Shown here: positions 11,690 through 24,100 of the stretch, piece by piece
Numbering within the stretch: the stretch's first letter is position 1
Layout: each line of letters begins with the position of its first letter
From: Agrypnia vestita
Lineage: Eukaryota; Arthropoda; Insecta; Trichoptera; Phryganeidae
Reading direction: 5' to 3'
Assembly (NCBI GenBank): GCA_016648135.1
Contig: JADDOH010001525.1
Span: forward strand, 1 to 64,000
DNA: 64,000 bases
The notes under the pieces: model-generated
What the model was told of the DNA's origin: nothing
Databases searched by the model: none
Seen by the model: the letters and a program-made list of their open reading frames with translations, nothing else
Program-made: the position numbers and the translations under genes

Positions 11690-12010
11690 AACTGTTTTGA
11701 ATGCAGTCACCGAGGATTATCAATTTAGAATGTACTGAATTTATGGGTTTTTTAGGAAATAGCAGCTCTATCTATTCCAAAATCATGTTTCCAAATCACT
11801 ATTAAAAGCAAATGCAGCAATATCCACTTCAACCAATTAACCCAAGAGAGACGATGTCGATTATAGACTAAAATATCATAGCAAAGAGAACATGTAAATA
11901 GCAAAACTACAATGTCCACAATTTGGTAGCAAACAAAACAATATTCATATTTAAAAGTTAAATATTTATTTATACTCGTATATAAAAGGAAAACTGAGGT
12001 GGCATTTGAA
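11690..12010. repeat. dispersed repeat B, copy 1
   Basis: 'ttttgaatgcagtcaccgag' plus the following 200-300 bp (gattatcaatttagaa, tactgaatt, 'gctctatctattccaaaatc', 'actaaaatatcatagcaaag') recur at 27690-27920 and, as a fold-back, at 51125-51335. It has no coding capacity. Confidence 0.7.
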
Positions 12011-12019
12011 GTGGCCATA

Positions 12020-14620
12020 AGAAAAATTAACTAGGCAGTTAATTTTACGTTATACGTTAATTTTTTGTAGACATGATTCGACCGTTTGTTATAAATAAAT
12101 GAGATGATAAATCCCGAATTGTAAACGCAAAAAGATTTATCGGACACGTATAATAATTGATGGTGCGTGTGTTACCAGCTAAAAATAATACAGTGATGAA
12201 TAATGATATCATCGTAGCAAGCATGCAATAACCTACATTCTGCATTTTGTTTCTTGCTGTATTGTGCTTCGTTCAAGAGGCCACTCCAATCCAGGAAGTT
12301 GTCGCAATATAACTTCACAAAACAATTTAAAATGCATTCAGAATTTTAGAAAGTGTTTTAGAGGACAACCTCTTCTGACTAGGAATCCAACCGTCAGGGA
12401 TGCTATTCTCGTTTTCGTACGACGTTTCGCCTACGTCAAATTGTCATTGTTTGATTACTCTCACTCTATTCTCTAGAATAACGCAGACAAACCAATTGAA
12501 GTCAACGAGAGGAGTCTTTATTTATTTATTATAAAATATGGCTAACTTGGTGGTCTCCTCGAATGAGGTTGCATTCTAAAACAATCAATTTTTTTTTAAG
12601 CTTTGTATTACACAATATTTGAGTAATTTATCAGTAATATAGTTTCGTTACTATCTAAAATAATAGTGATAAATAACTGAAATATCGTGGGTACTGTGTA
12701 CAAATTTTAAATAAATATTGCATCGATAATCAACATTAATTTATATTTGGTATAGGGAATTTGATATTTACTGGTATAATGCTAAATGAAACATGATAAG
12801 ATCTATTATGAATAAATACTAGTCTTACCTTATATTATCCCTCACATCCCTTATAAAAATAATTCCCACATGTTTCTTACTCGTTGATATCTTAACTTGA
12901 CAAAGTTTCACAAATTTCAGCAAAAATGCAATATAGTTCGGCAATTTCAGCAAAAATGAAATGTAGTCCGGTTTCGATCAGTCGGATTCACGATAGTTCG
13001 ATTTGAAAATTTGAAAACAAACTAAATTTAAGTTGAGTAAAATAAAAATAAATTCTAAAAAATTTGTTCCTAACCAAAATTATTTTTTGCATAAATATTC
13101 GGTTTTTTAAAGTCAAGCCTTTCTTGCGTGCGGTTTATTTTTATGCAGTTTTAAAGTTATGCGATAATACAAGTTTGATTCAATGAGTTAGATGCATGTA
13201 ATTGAGTGCTAATGAAAATGCGAAAAATAATGAACTAGAATAATGAAACACTTATAACAAAGTGTTTATAAAGAATGAATGATTTAAACAGCGACAGTGT
13301 CTTGTATGTAAATTAACAACTGAACTATAAAAAATATTGGAATGGTTAAAACTGTGTTGGTCTCAATATTGAATTAAAATTCGCTGAACGATAAACAATG
13401 CAATTCGTTGCTGAAAAGAAATGCATGAAGCGAAAAGGACAAAGAAGAAAAATATGCTGATATTGCACATTTTTATAAGAGACAATTGAATTTATTTTTA
13501 ATAGTATTGCATTTTATTTATTAAAAAGGGTTTTTTTGGAACCAATTATATTTTTTTGTATGTATCTATCTATTTAGTTCTTTATTTATAATCTAGATTA
13601 ATCCGGATTCAAATGGAATTTCCATGACACATATTATGTATAATAAACAAATGCATCACAACTCCGCTTGAATTTATCGATTGCATGCATCAAACACGTC
13701 ATGGACAAATTCAACATTACAAACGTAAATTTCACAAATGTATTTTTCGAGTAACGAGATTCAAGAATAAGCACCCAGGGCATGATACACCGCGGGATGA
13801 ATCACCAACAGGCTTTATAGAAAACCGATGAATCACCATGGAAAAACAATGTAAATTGTATTTGTTCGTCATGCGATATAATCTTATTTGTGCGTGTTAT
13901 CCCGTGGAAAAAAATCACTGTTTGCATTGTTAACGGCCAGACATTACTGAAATGAATGTATGTTTTCCTGATAACAATATATGCTGTATCTAGTAGAGCC
14001 GACGCCAATTAAAACTTTTCAGTTGTGCGGATGCATTCCGCTTTTTGGTGCATGTTTTGATTTGTTAATTTGACCACGTTTACAACCTTCACACCAAATA
14101 TTATAAATTCAAATATCAAAGCGTTTTACCCAAAAAATGCTTTTTACCCAAAAAAGATGAACTCAAGAGTCCCAGCGTCCTTATCGAGATTTGGATAGAT
14201 TAAATTATCAAAGCTTGGAAGTGACAGTGAGTGGCGAAGATTGACGGAGGACCGAAGATAGTGGCACTTGAGGGAAGGCATTCATTCATCCAGTTGTGCA
14301 TCGACAATTACTGGTTATACGATTACATGCATATTAATAAGGAAACATAAGTCCTTTGCAATTTCCGTACTGATGACTTTGGACCGCTGCCAACTCCGTG
14401 GTAAATAAAGTACTTTGAAACTTACTAATGACAGAGAAGATTAAATCATACACATTGAGGAAATAAATAAATATACATATATTATATGTTAAAATAGAAT
14501 TTAAAAAAAAGGTATTTTTTAAATTAAATATTTTTTCTTTTTTTAACGATAAAGAATCAACACGAGCGATAATGAGATATCTATCTATTTACAATATGTT
14601 TTTAGTATGAAATGAGAAAA
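12020..14620. other. AT-rich sequence, no gene recognised
   Basis: About 2.6 kb of AT-rich DNA. There is a small local duplication near 12915-12975 ('tttcagcaaaaatg' twice with 'tagt(t/c)cgg'). No exon, RNA gene or complete transposon was recognised. Confidence 0.5.
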
Positions 14621-14624
14621 TTTG

Positions 14625-15400
14625 ATAACTAACTAACCACCACGCCGTTTCCCAGAGATAGAACGCCACACTCTTTTGTCCTGGCACGCCACTTTTGTTT
14701 CGTCCACCTTCATAGATATTCTCACACACGCTCTTCGGTTGTTGAAGCGTCTAATAGAGCCATCCCCCAGTATATCCAGTAAATATCTCCTCGACACATT
14801 TTTCTACCGAGACAGAAATAGTCCAACCAAAAAATCTGTACAATTTTTAATATAGAAATAAATAAAAAATAAATTTGATTTATCTGGTCGTGCCAGGCTT
14901 CCCACAGACGCCCTCTGTTTCTGCTGCCTTCAACACACATCTTATAAATTTTCTTTACCATCCTTTCCTTATTCATCCGTTCCACATGGCCAAACCATCT
15001 CAGCGATTCTTTTTTATTCTGTCTATTATGCTACAGCCGGCATTACATTCACTTCTAATTCGTTCATCCTCTACTCTCTATCATACCAAGATTTTCCAAA
15101 TATACGTCTAGGCGACCGCATTTCTACCGTATTCATACCGTAGTCTACTTTCCTTTTTTTTTTGCCAATTCCAGGCTTCACTTCTATACATCAGAGTTGG
15201 TACCAGACCTCCATTATGTACCGTTAGCCTCACTTCCTTTGACAGATTTTTTCTATTGGCCATAATTGCATTCACTTTATTTCCCTTTCTATATTATTCT
15301 CAGCTTTGCCGTCCCTACTAAATATACTTCCCAAATACACAAACAAGTTCACTTTCACACAAGCATTTCACACTTAGCCACTAATAATACTTCATCGTCA
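14625..15400 (-). pseudogene. non-LTR retrotransposon 3' fragment (reverse transcriptase C-terminus)
   Basis: On the minus strand the fragment ends in a TTAG-type tail (aactaactaacc on plus, from 14627). It encodes broken stretches of the post-RT C-terminal region, such as ERMNKERMVKKIYKMCVEGS with RNRGR, the pattern 'GHVERMSEERMVKKIY...NRGRPRKTW' seen at 41275-41820 and 62553-62912. Farther in are remnants of '...LMYRSEAWNW' (near 15175-15200) and the DERIRSE region. An extra stretch of roughly 90 bp at about 14783-14868 interrupts it relative to the other copies. Clade not assigned. Confidence 0.78.
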
Positions 15401-16905
15401 GTAGGCAGGCAGGTGTTATGTGAACATTTCTGCTCTCGCATGGAAATAGGTCTGCTTGGTAAAATTATATTCAAAACTGAAATGAAGATTAAATTTCATA
15501 ACACAAAATTTTCTGCAGGCAGGGAAATTCCAAAACTTTGCAAATTCAACCGTAACCATGTTTTTATGCTTCTAAATAAGAAAACTTTAATTAATTATTC
15601 ATTCATCTTTCATCTCAGAATCAATTTTCAAAACATTCATATTTTATCTAATATGCTACGTCCAATTTCGTGATACTTAAAAATTATAATAATTCGACAA
15701 TATAATTTCCCTTAAGCAAACCAGCAATCAATAAATAGCAAAATTACAAAAAAAGTGTGAGTAAAATTAAAATAATGAATGATTGCGGAAATAATTCCAA
15801 ACGCCCCCCGAGAATCGGTCTTTTGGACCAGGGTAGCAGGAGCTCGTGTAGCGCACTAAGCTCAATAAAAGGAATTCCAAAAGGTTGGTAAGAAATTTAT
15901 TATGCGTTTTTATTACGTTGCTTGCTGACTGGCGGGATCAGCGGGGAACAATATCAGGCATTTTAGCTTATCCTAGAAAGCTTTTCGCTTCCCGCCGGAT
16001 GAGCTCATTCAACTTATGACTTCCTGGTGGTTTCAGGTTGGAATTTAACCCTTCTTTCATTCTTAATTTTTGGGGCTTTGGAAACAAACAAACAAACCCG
16101 ATGGAAAAAAAACGATTTTGAAAATTTTTTGATTCAGAAAGAGAAAGAGAAAAAAAACGCATACCGAGTGAGTGAGGAGAGTACAGCTGAAAAAATATCT
16201 AATATGCAAATTGCTTCAGCGCTACAGGAATTTGTATTAGGAAAACAGAAATGCACATGGACTACGCTGAAACCTACTCAATATTTGTAACACTCGCGGT
16301 GAGTCATCGTTCTCTCAAGCATAGGTCAGGATATCATCGGGATTTAGGGCTTCAACTAACTAACACTCACAGACATTTTTCGTCCCCCTTTATCCTGTAA
16401 GTAATCATCTCAATTACTTTGTCTTTTTTCTCTTTTTGCCTACAGATGTGTTGGAAATATTTGTGAAAACGTCCATCTCGTTCCGACGCACGGTTCTGTC
16501 ACGCGAGAAGCAAGACAAAAGGATTGGATGTGCCGAGCAAAAGGTCCCCCTTGTGAAGGTTTTATATTTTGTTTTTACGTCCAAGTGCTTCGAGCGATAC
16601 GAACGTAATACAATTAAAGAAAATGTAATAGCAAATTTTATTGGTCATCCGGCAATATATGTATGTATGTATATATAACGATCAGTAGTTGTAAAACTGA
16701 TATAATTTGCTCTGCTTAATGTATTGCTGTGTAAAAAAAAATATGGATGAGGAAATAAATCTAATTGCAAGCAAAATGGTATCTCAATTGTAACAAAATG
16801 AATTCTCAACTTTTTTCATACCATTTTTGAAAATTATTTTTTCTGATTTTTAGTTAATTTAATTTTAATGCCACAAAAATCCAAAAATTAATATAAGTAC
16901 CAAAA
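15400..16905. other. AT-rich sequence with one possible but unproven exon
   Basis: Mostly featureless. At 16420-16446 a strong polypyrimidine tract ends in TTGCCTACAG, and the plus-strand frame after it is open to 16675 (DVLEIFVKTSISFRRTVLSR). It lacks a convincing donor, partner exon or known domain, so it is not called as a gene. Confidence 0.4.
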
Positions 16906-16910
16906 TTATT

Positions 16911-16960
16911 TTAGGGTAGGTTAGGTTAGGTAAGTTTAGGATGGGTTAGGTTAGTTTGGG
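16911..16960 (+). repeat. degenerate TTAGG-type repeats
   Basis: TTAGGGTAGG TTAGGTTAGG TAAG TTTAGG ATGGGTTAGG TTAG: a short, imperfect run of the insect telomere pentamer TTAGG. It is too short and degenerate to be a chromosome end; interstitial runs like this are common in insect genomes. Confidence 0.7.
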
Positions 16961-17072
16961 AAAGGTTATAATATTGAATTATTTTTTATTAATATTAGAA
17001 TAAAAGAACGCATATAGGTTTCCCAGAATTTGCTGAAAACTTAATTAATTGGAACCATGCCTTTAATAGGAA

Positions 17073-17234
17073 CTAGCCGTACACCCGTGAAAAATCACGG
17101 GAAATAATAATAGTGACCCTTGCGTGACCTCGCAACATTATTCGCGCGCTGATTGCGTGTCACACTCTAATTATCTAAAGTTGTCATCCCAGCAAGTTAC
17201 GGACAGACAACGAAATTATTATATTTAGATTAGA
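17073..17234 (-). mobile_element. possible short Helitron-like element
   Basis: On the minus strand the sequence starts TCTAATCTAAATATAATAAT and ends CACGGGTGTACGGCTAG, again a TC...CTAG layout with a small CCCGTG/CACGGG inverted repeat just inside the 3' end. The A before the 5' end is not present, so this is less secure than the other Helitron-like copies. Confidence 0.4.
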
Positions 17235-17254
17235 CTAGACACAGAGCTAGGTAC

Positions 17255-17515
17255 AAGTTTTGCATTAAAATGGTAAAATCTTGTGTCTTAATAATTTAGA
17301 AGCATTGGAGATAAATAAATCGTTGAACAAAATACTAAACAAATATCCCTTTTCCCCATGTAACCCCGTGCTTCCCACCCACCCCAAACTAATAATCTGT
17401 CCCTCTCTGATATGCTCTCTCTATTTAATTTCTTAACTGTCTATGTAAATTTCTGTACTTAGGTTAGTCTATATTATACTACCTTGTCTTAAAGAAGGTT
17501 GGGTCCAACAAAAAC
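17255..17515 (+). repeat. dispersed repeat P, copy 2
   Basis: Diverged copy of 1440-1740, sharing 'agaagcattggagataaat', a C-rich tract, 'ctatgtaaatttctg' and 'gtctatattatact'. Its hairpin core is decayed: AAAGAAGGTTGGGTCCAAC followed by AAAAACT, where copy 1 has CTGATGA...GAAACT. Confidence 0.6.
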
Positions 17516-17523
17516 TAGTTTTT

Positions 17524-17868
17524 ACTCCCTTTCTTTTAACTCGTAGCGTCTGCGGTTTGTTATCTGCAAGAAACTTTTGGATCGATTTTTAATCGAAGGA
17601 TTTAATCAATAAATTTTTTGGATCGATTTTTAATCAAAGGATTTTAATCAAAAAATCAAAAGGAAAAGTCCCATGATCCAATCGAGCTGAAACTTTGCAG
17701 GCAGACTCGTGGCGACGATAAAAATGATCGAATAAATTTTTTTAAATAATAAATTATAGCATAATTTTGGATTTTTCGAAATTTTAATGGTTTTTTCAAA
17801 TTGGAATCACTACAAATGAGTAATGACCCCGACGCGTGCAGCAGGCACGATTCAATGAGAAAGGGAGT
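17524..17868 (+). repeat. dispersed repeat A, copy 2 (internally deleted)
   Basis: It starts ACTCCCTTTCTTTTAACTCG and ends GAGAAAGGGAGT, with the same order of words as 6416-6920 ('tggatcgatttttaatc', 'gatccaatcgagctgaaac', 'gactcgtggcgacgat') but lacks the distal half. A 'tggatcgatttttaatc' word is duplicated near 17580-17630. Confidence 0.75.
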
Positions 17869-18268
17869 GTAATAAAAACTTGGTTTTAATGGGTTAGTTT
17901 TTTGTATGTAAACTAATAATGGTTTAAAACAAATAAATATATTTTTATTTAATTATAATAAACATTACTTGTTTTTTCATACTATTTACATATTTCTAAT
18001 AGTTTCTCAATTATTTGTTGCAAATCGTCGTACTCATTACGGAATTTATCAATTACGGTTCAATACACTTCCAGAAGAAAGAATATTAAAAATAAAATGA
18101 TCACTTGTTAAAATTCCAATACGATTAGTAATAATTGTATTAAAAAAGACTAGATTCGCATTGTCAAGTACAAACGAAAGAAATCTACTTGAATTTGTAA
18201 TGTAAAATTTCATTTAAACCGACTCTATAACTGTAACTGAGTAACGTCATTTTTATTAGTCTTATGAC

Positions 18269-18829
18269 TAGTCGTGCAACGAATACGAATACGAATATTC
18301 ATATTCGCCGAATAGTAGATATTTACCGAATATTCGTATTCGCCAAATATCATCACGATTATTAAAAACAAACTATGTATAACTGAACGCAACGAAAATT
18401 ACGGTCTGGCTATTATCGGGGCTTCCCCTAACATTGAATGAATGGATTCGTTGAGTTCTCAAGTTCGTTGGGTTATTAATAAGTTTAGCTGCTCATTTCA
18501 TGTAGTTTTTGTTTTGTAATATGTATTGTTCGTTCTATTTTATTTCCTTTGTGTGTAAAAGTGTCTTATAAAATAATTTGAAATTAAATCTAATAACATG
18601 GCCTCTCGTAAGCGTGAAAAAAGTGATATTTATTTTCGACCGCTGGGAATGTACAAACGGATAAAAGAAATGTGCTTTTTGAACAAAAATTTGCTGGTGG
18701 TAGGTAAATTTTAATAAAAAAAGAACAATAGTGTATTATTTATTACCTTGTTAAATTATTCGTATTCGTATTCGCCGAATAGTAAGCTTAATATTCGTAT
18801 TCGTGAAAGTAGTATTCGTTGCACCACTA
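18269..18829 (+). mobile_element. hAT-type element 1, 8-bp target duplication
   Basis: Terminal inverted repeats TAGTCGTGCAACGAATAC and GTATTCGTTGCACCACTA, with AT-rich subterminal repeats of 'cgtattcgccgaat', enclose 561 bp. The flanks are cttatgac (18261-18268) and cttataac (18830-18837), an 8-bp target-site duplication with one change. hAT elements make 8-bp duplications. At 18598-18714 a short frame (MASRKREKSDIYFRPLGMYK) may be the first exon remnant of a transposase, but this is weak. Confidence 0.85.
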
Positions 18830-19060
18830 CTTATAACGTCGATATTTCAACTGCTCCTCCAGACGTCATCTTCATATTATATTCATCGTAAGAGCAAACT
18901 ATATTCGATAAAATTATTTTCTCCAGCGGCGGATATTTTCGTATAAAATCCAACAATCAGAGTTGCAGAAAGATTCCTCGAAGCTTTACGTGCTGGACCA
19001 TCTTTGGACAGATTTCTGCGACACATTTTTCCCGCCGGTTCGGCGGTAATTATTGAGATT

Positions 19061-19061
<1 letters not shown>

Positions 19062-19117
<56 letters not shown>
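19062..19117 (+). repeat. (CA)n microsatellite
   Basis: 28 uninterrupted CA dinucleotides followed by a degenerate tail (aacatacacacac). ORFs of poly-His/Thr or poly-Val/Cys through it are artefacts. Confidence 0.97.
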
Positions 19118-19121
<4 letters not shown>

Positions 19122-19488
19122 TACACACACCACTACACGCCACATACCGAAATACCGGCCTTGGTGATTACGCTAGTGTGATGTACGTCCGTCACAGGCG
19201 GAATTAGTTAATTACAGAACTATGTTGCAAGACAAGAACGTTGATGTGCGCTGGGATTAATGAATCATTTTAAAATATGACAACTCCGCCAATACTAACA
19301 ACCGCTTACAAAACTTTAACCTACGAGGATGGAGATTATTTGAGAAACAAGTTAAGCAAATTTGTTTATACTATTGCATTTTGATATTACTTTGTGGTTA
19401 TTCATTACGAATATAATTAAACAAATTAACTTAGTTTTATCAACACTTTACTTTTGGTAAAAACCAACCGGTGTCGGTTGGTTGGTAC

Positions 19489-19986
19489 TAGGGAATGCAA
19501 GTCGGGATTGCCCTTTCGGGATCCCTCGAGATTATAATTTCCAATCCCGCGGGATCCTAAAATACTTTTGTGTTTTTTTTTTTTTTTTTTGTTTTAGAGC
19601 TGAATAGCAATTAACGAAAATGCCTTGCATTTTTACATCGGCAATTTTAATAAAATGCTCATTATGCATTAAAGTTTTTGTAGGTGTTTTTCCAAGCGTC
19701 ATTCAGTCAATGTAGTAGACAGAGTAAAAACTACTAAATAACTAGTAGTAGTTTTTATTACCATGTTAGGTTGATAAAATACAGAAAATATTATTCAAAC
19801 CTATTTTCATTATTTGAACGTGACATGAACATAAGTTTTAAGTACTTACTAAAAGCTCTATAGTCATCTTATACAATTAAACATAAAAAATGCTGATCAA
19901 TCCCGATAATCTCGCCCGATTTTTCGGTTCGGGATTGATCTCGTAAAATGCCTCGAGATTTAGCGGGATCGGGATTGCATTCCCTA
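19489..19986. mobile_element. hAT-type MITE 2, perfect 8-bp target duplication
   Basis: The ends TAGGGAATGCAA and TTGCATTCCCTA are inverted, and GTTGGTAC occurs directly on both sides (19481-19488 and 19987-19994). Subterminal 'cgggattg' and 'cctcgaga' words repeat inside both ends. It is 498 bp long and non-coding, hence a MITE. Confidence 0.92.
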
Positions 19987-20159
19987 GTTGGTACTTAATA
20001 CTAAATAAACTTTACAAATTATGTTATAGTGTAGTGTAGGATTAAAGAGTCTGTGTGTAAAGCGCCCTTGAGTGGAATTTTTACAAAAATTTATCCAAAC
20101 ATCCAATCAGTAATGACATTTGGATGTCATCGAATAAATTGAAAACCCGATCAAAATTA

Positions 20160-20900
20160 AGTTCCTTTGGACAGCTACCCGAAGACGTCAATACCTCCCT
20201 CCCTGGAAAATATCCCACTTTCTATTTCAAATATCGATATAATTCCTACAACCAATTTCAAACCACTTGGAGTCTACTTGGATTCGAGTTTGTCTCTTAG
20301 TAAACATATTAACAATACAACCATCTCTGCCTTCCATCATTTACGCCATATTAAATCTATTCGTAAAAGCATCCCAACAGAGGCAACAAAATGATTAATA
20401 AACGCATCGTTGTCTCTTGTTTAGACTACTGTAATGGTATCTATGCACATCTTCCGAAACAGAAATAAACAAATTAGATTCTGTATTTAATGCCGCCGCA
20501 AGACTCGTTACCAGCATTTCAATTCTTCGCATATCTCAGACCATCTTTAAAACCTAAACTGGCTTAAAAATTGAATATAAGTTATGCCTCACAATATTCA
20601 CAACATGGCCCCTCAATACATTAACGACTTCTGCATTCCATTTTTCGCAAATGACAGACAACTGACACTTCGCTAAGCATCAACATCCAATACGACTTGA
20701 AGTAAATCGCGTCCACAAAAACAATTTCGGTGACCGTGCTTTCGCGGTGGCTGGACCAAAGTTATGGAATAAATTACCTAATAAACCGAGACAAACAGAC
20801 AGCTTACCACAGTTCAAAAAATAACTAACTCGTTTAGACGATCATGTAAAAACCTAGAGAATCAGAGCGTTACAACACAACCTAATGTTTTCCACTCCTA
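20160..20900 (+). pseudogene. CR1/L2-type LINE reverse transcriptase C-terminal remnant
   Basis: Reading through several frameshifts, the plus strand gives the typical end of CR1/L2/Crack-like LINE proteins: IPTTNFKPLGVYLDSSLSLS with a following KHINN...AFHHLRHIKSIRKSIPTEATK (20230-20394), then IVVSCLDYCNGIYAHLPK, 'KLDSVFNAAARLV'-like sequence, APQYINDFC, and FGDRAFAVAGPKLWNKLPN near 20730-20780. The catalytic YADD part is missing. This is an old, dead fragment. Confidence 0.8.
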
Positions 20901-21308
20901 GTGTGCACTCCGCGAAAACATCTGATTCTTCCTGGCACTTTCAACTACTATAGTTATAAGCTAATTCCATTTTTTATATGTCATCTAGTGAATAAGTAAT
21001 AGTAAATTAGTTTTTTAGCCAGTAAGTTCATACATTTTTTTTTTGTGTGAAGTGCCCTTGAGGTGAGTAGGTACTCACGAAAACGGCGGTATATAAATGA
21101 TCAAGTTTCACATAGGTCCATGCAGGTGCTAATATTCCTTAACATAGGATAGTTACCTACTTCAAATAGGTATGCATGAAATTTTTAAGAATTTAAAATG
21201 AAATATGTATTCCCAATATAAGTAGGTAATAATCGGGGGCATGCAGTGAGAACAAGAAGCGTGACTTTTATTTGTACATATATTTGGAAAAAAAAATTAA
21301 ATTAAATA

Positions 21309-22438
21309 TTAGGTCCTTACATATGAAATTGACGTTTTGCCGTACTGGCAAATTTGATCTCAAATATCTTCTCTTTGGTTAGGAATTCCAAATCCAAATT
21401 TATACAGCTATTTACTCATGTATTTGTGTTTTGAAAATTATAATTCATTTGTTTTTTCCTCAATTGTTTTTTTCTTTGCGTCACTCAGTTTACAAAATGA
21501 AAAACTTGAAATATCGCGTTATTTACGAGTACGAGTTCCACCGTGGCACCAGTGCTGCAGAAACGGCTCGAAGGATTAATGATGTGTATGGCGACGGTGC
21601 CGCAAAAGAAAACACAGTGCGTTTTTGGTTCCAACGTTTTCGTTCTGGAAATTTCGACCTGCAGAACAAGCCCCGTGGACGGCCGGAGACCAAAGTTGAT
21701 AATGAAGAATTGAAGGCTATTGTGGAAGCGGATCCATCGCAAACCACATCCGAGTTAGCTGCGGGCTGCGGGTTGGTAGTGATTGTAAATGTTTTGAATC
21801 CACTTGAAGCAAATTGGTAAGGTGAAAAAGCTGAAAGGTGGGTACCCACGCCCCCAGCCAAACCATGCCCCAAGCGAAAATTGACTCCAAAAAAGTTACT
21901 TGTGAGCGTTTGGTGGACTAGTGCTGGTGTCGTTCACTACAGCTTTCTTAAATCTGGCCAGACGATTACGGCAGATGTCTATTGTCAGCAACTGCAAAAC
22001 CATGATGGAAAAGCTAGCTGCTAAACAACCGAGGCTGGTTAATCGCTCTAGGCCACTGCTGCTTCATGATAACGCTAGACCACACACTGCACAACAGACG
22101 GCTACCAAATTAGAGGAGCTTCAATTGGAATGTCTAAGACATCCACCGTACTCTCCGGACCTTGCCCCAACAGATTACCATTTTTTTCGAAATTTGGATA
22201 ACTTCTTGCAAAGGAAAAAATTCAACTCCGATGGGGCAGTCCAAACCGCCTTCAAATATTTTATTGATTCCCGTCCGAATGGTTTTTTTAGTAAAGGGAT
22301 CGATGAACTACCTATGAGATGGCAAAAGTGCATAGATAGCAATGGTACATACTTTGATTAAATAAATATATTATAATAAAAAAAATCGGCTTTATGTTCC
22401 TCCCACACTAAACGCCAATTTCATATGTAAGGACCTAA
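21309..22438 (+). mobile_element. mariner element, copy 3, internally deleted
   Basis: Same inverted repeats as copies 1 and 2, with TA at 21307-21308 and 22439-22440. Length is 1,130 bp, about 155 bp shorter than the others owing to internal rearrangement near 21770-21860. Confidence 0.95.
21497..22361 (+). pseudogene. mariner transposase, deleted in the middle
   Basis: The N-terminal DNA-binding half is intact from MKNLKYRVIY to about residue 95. Near 21771 the sequence turns into an unrelated short stretch (ttggtagtgattgtaaatg), the reading frame ends at about 21820, and the stretch containing WVPHEL and the first catalytic Asp (TCDEKW) is lost. The C-terminal half resumes after 21860, with an extra base near 22000 (caaaaccatgatgg, against caaaccatgatgg in copy 2). 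It retains HDNARPHTA, YSPDLAP and SNGTYFD, so the second and third Asp of D,D34D remain. No active enzyme is possible. Confidence 0.93.
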
Positions 22439-22557
22439 TATTTATCTGGCAGAGCATTATGAAATATTAAAATCTGAATAAAATGTTAATTACAGAGAGA
22501 TATCTATTATTTCGGTTTCTTTTGAAAATATATGCTTCTTGTTCTCACTGCATGCCC

Positions 22558-24100
22558 TTGGTAAAATAATAATAAAGTACGACCGATGAAAACCGAAAAA
22601 ATCCATTCGCAGAGAAACTTTTCCCGAACGTTATTTCGCTGCTATCAACACTTGATTTACCCAGCTGTGGCGTTTCATTATTTATATCCTCCGACAGAGG
22701 TCATCCCAGATACGGCTGGGGTGGTCGGACAGAGGGTGAATACATCCCCCATCCCTAACCCTGCGCCGGAAACCGCTCAAGTAGAGGGTGGATACTAGCC
22801 CGTACCACTTGCCGAAAACGTGTATTTATTTATACTCTAACATAATTATGATATTTACGAGAACAACGGTATGGTTAAAAATCATTATTAGAAAGGATAA
22901 TAAGTGTTAAATACATATTTTTTAACGAAGTTCGCTAGATGGCGTCTTATTTATAGCTACTAAATGAAAGTAAACAAAGGCTATTACATATATTAATCAC
23001 GAGTCATCTTACTGATTTTGTATCCATATAAATATTGTTTTTTTGAAAGAACATTGTGATTTCGAATAATTTATGAATTGAATGAACGCACTAAGGGCTG
23101 GTTGAATTATAGTAATATTTGGATACTAGTAAAATTTACTTTAAACCGTCGATTATTGCATTTTTCCCCAATCACACAACCCACTTTCATAAAAATCTAT
23201 GTTTTTACGAAACATTACGTATAATCCAACTTGATAAAACCGGTCCTAAGTAAGAACAATCTATTTATGCACTAATGAAATACACGTTTCTACGTTACTC
23301 AGAAAACTCAACATTAAAAAAACATTTGCATTGGGTATCTCAATTGATTTTATTTATTGATTACTTAATTTATTAATATAATGAATCCTCAAGTATAAGA
23401 AGAATTCAATATTGTTAAATTATTCTAATTTGGAAATAATTTAGCTTGCCCAGGTAGAGCGCCACATGACACATACCTACACATTACTCGGATATTTATT
23501 ATTATGCAATTATTTAAAATCACAATAATAAATAGTATCCATACAAAAAATCACAAGTACTTATCAATGATAAATATTCACTGACTGGTTTTCAGTTAAG
23601 TTATCAGTGAATCATGGAAACGTCGACATGTAAACAAAAACGAATCACTTGTCTTGACTTATATCACGGATAATAATAATCACGGAAACCTAGACACGAT
23701 AATTTTTGTTTAGATCACATGGCTCAGCGTATCCGATATTGAAGATTAATATTTTGTTATTTGTGAAGAAACTTGCAAACCAACTAAAATTATGGATGTA
23801 ATTTTTTTTACCATGGCGTTCAAAGAAGTACCTACTTTGACTGAGTTTCCTTAAATTTTGTCGGGGTAGTAAATGAATTATGGAAAATTGGATAATTACT
23901 ACTAAGCCAATAATGCATTTAGTTTGGGGAACATACTAAAATAAATAATAAAGATGCATATCGCTAACGCTTTATTTAACGCTATACTCCGCGTGGCTTG
24001 AGAACGAAATATATCCGAAGGTGTACGTAACATCAAAATAAAATTATGAAAAATATTAATAAGCAATTAATCCAAAAAATTAGCACCTTTTCGAGTCTGC
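22558..24100. other. AT-rich sequence with a small GC-rich island
   Basis: Mostly featureless. At 22685-22800 a GC-rich patch ('cagatacggctggggtggtc', 'ctaaccctgcgccggaaacc') is bounded abruptly by AT-rich DNA. It may be a transposon remnant. No gene is supported. Confidence 0.45.

Larger units (their letters stand above)
21237..22557. repeat. inverted-repeat element hosting mariner copy 3
   Basis: GGGCATGCAGTGAGAACAAG with AAGC following (21237-21260) is repeated perfectly in inverse orientation at 22534-22557. Only about 190 bp lies between these arms once mariner copy 3 (21309-22438) is removed, so mariner inserted into a pre-existing small fold-back/TIR element. No clear target duplication was found for the outer element. 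Confidence 0.75.

Noticed and set aside
16446..16678. Plus-strand ORF after a strong polypyrimidine-AG
   Set aside because: No partner exon, no convincing donor and no recognised protein family.
19004..19207. ORFs across the (CA)n run encoding poly-Thr/His or poly-Cys/Val
   Set aside because: They are translations of a dinucleotide microsatellite with no coding signal.
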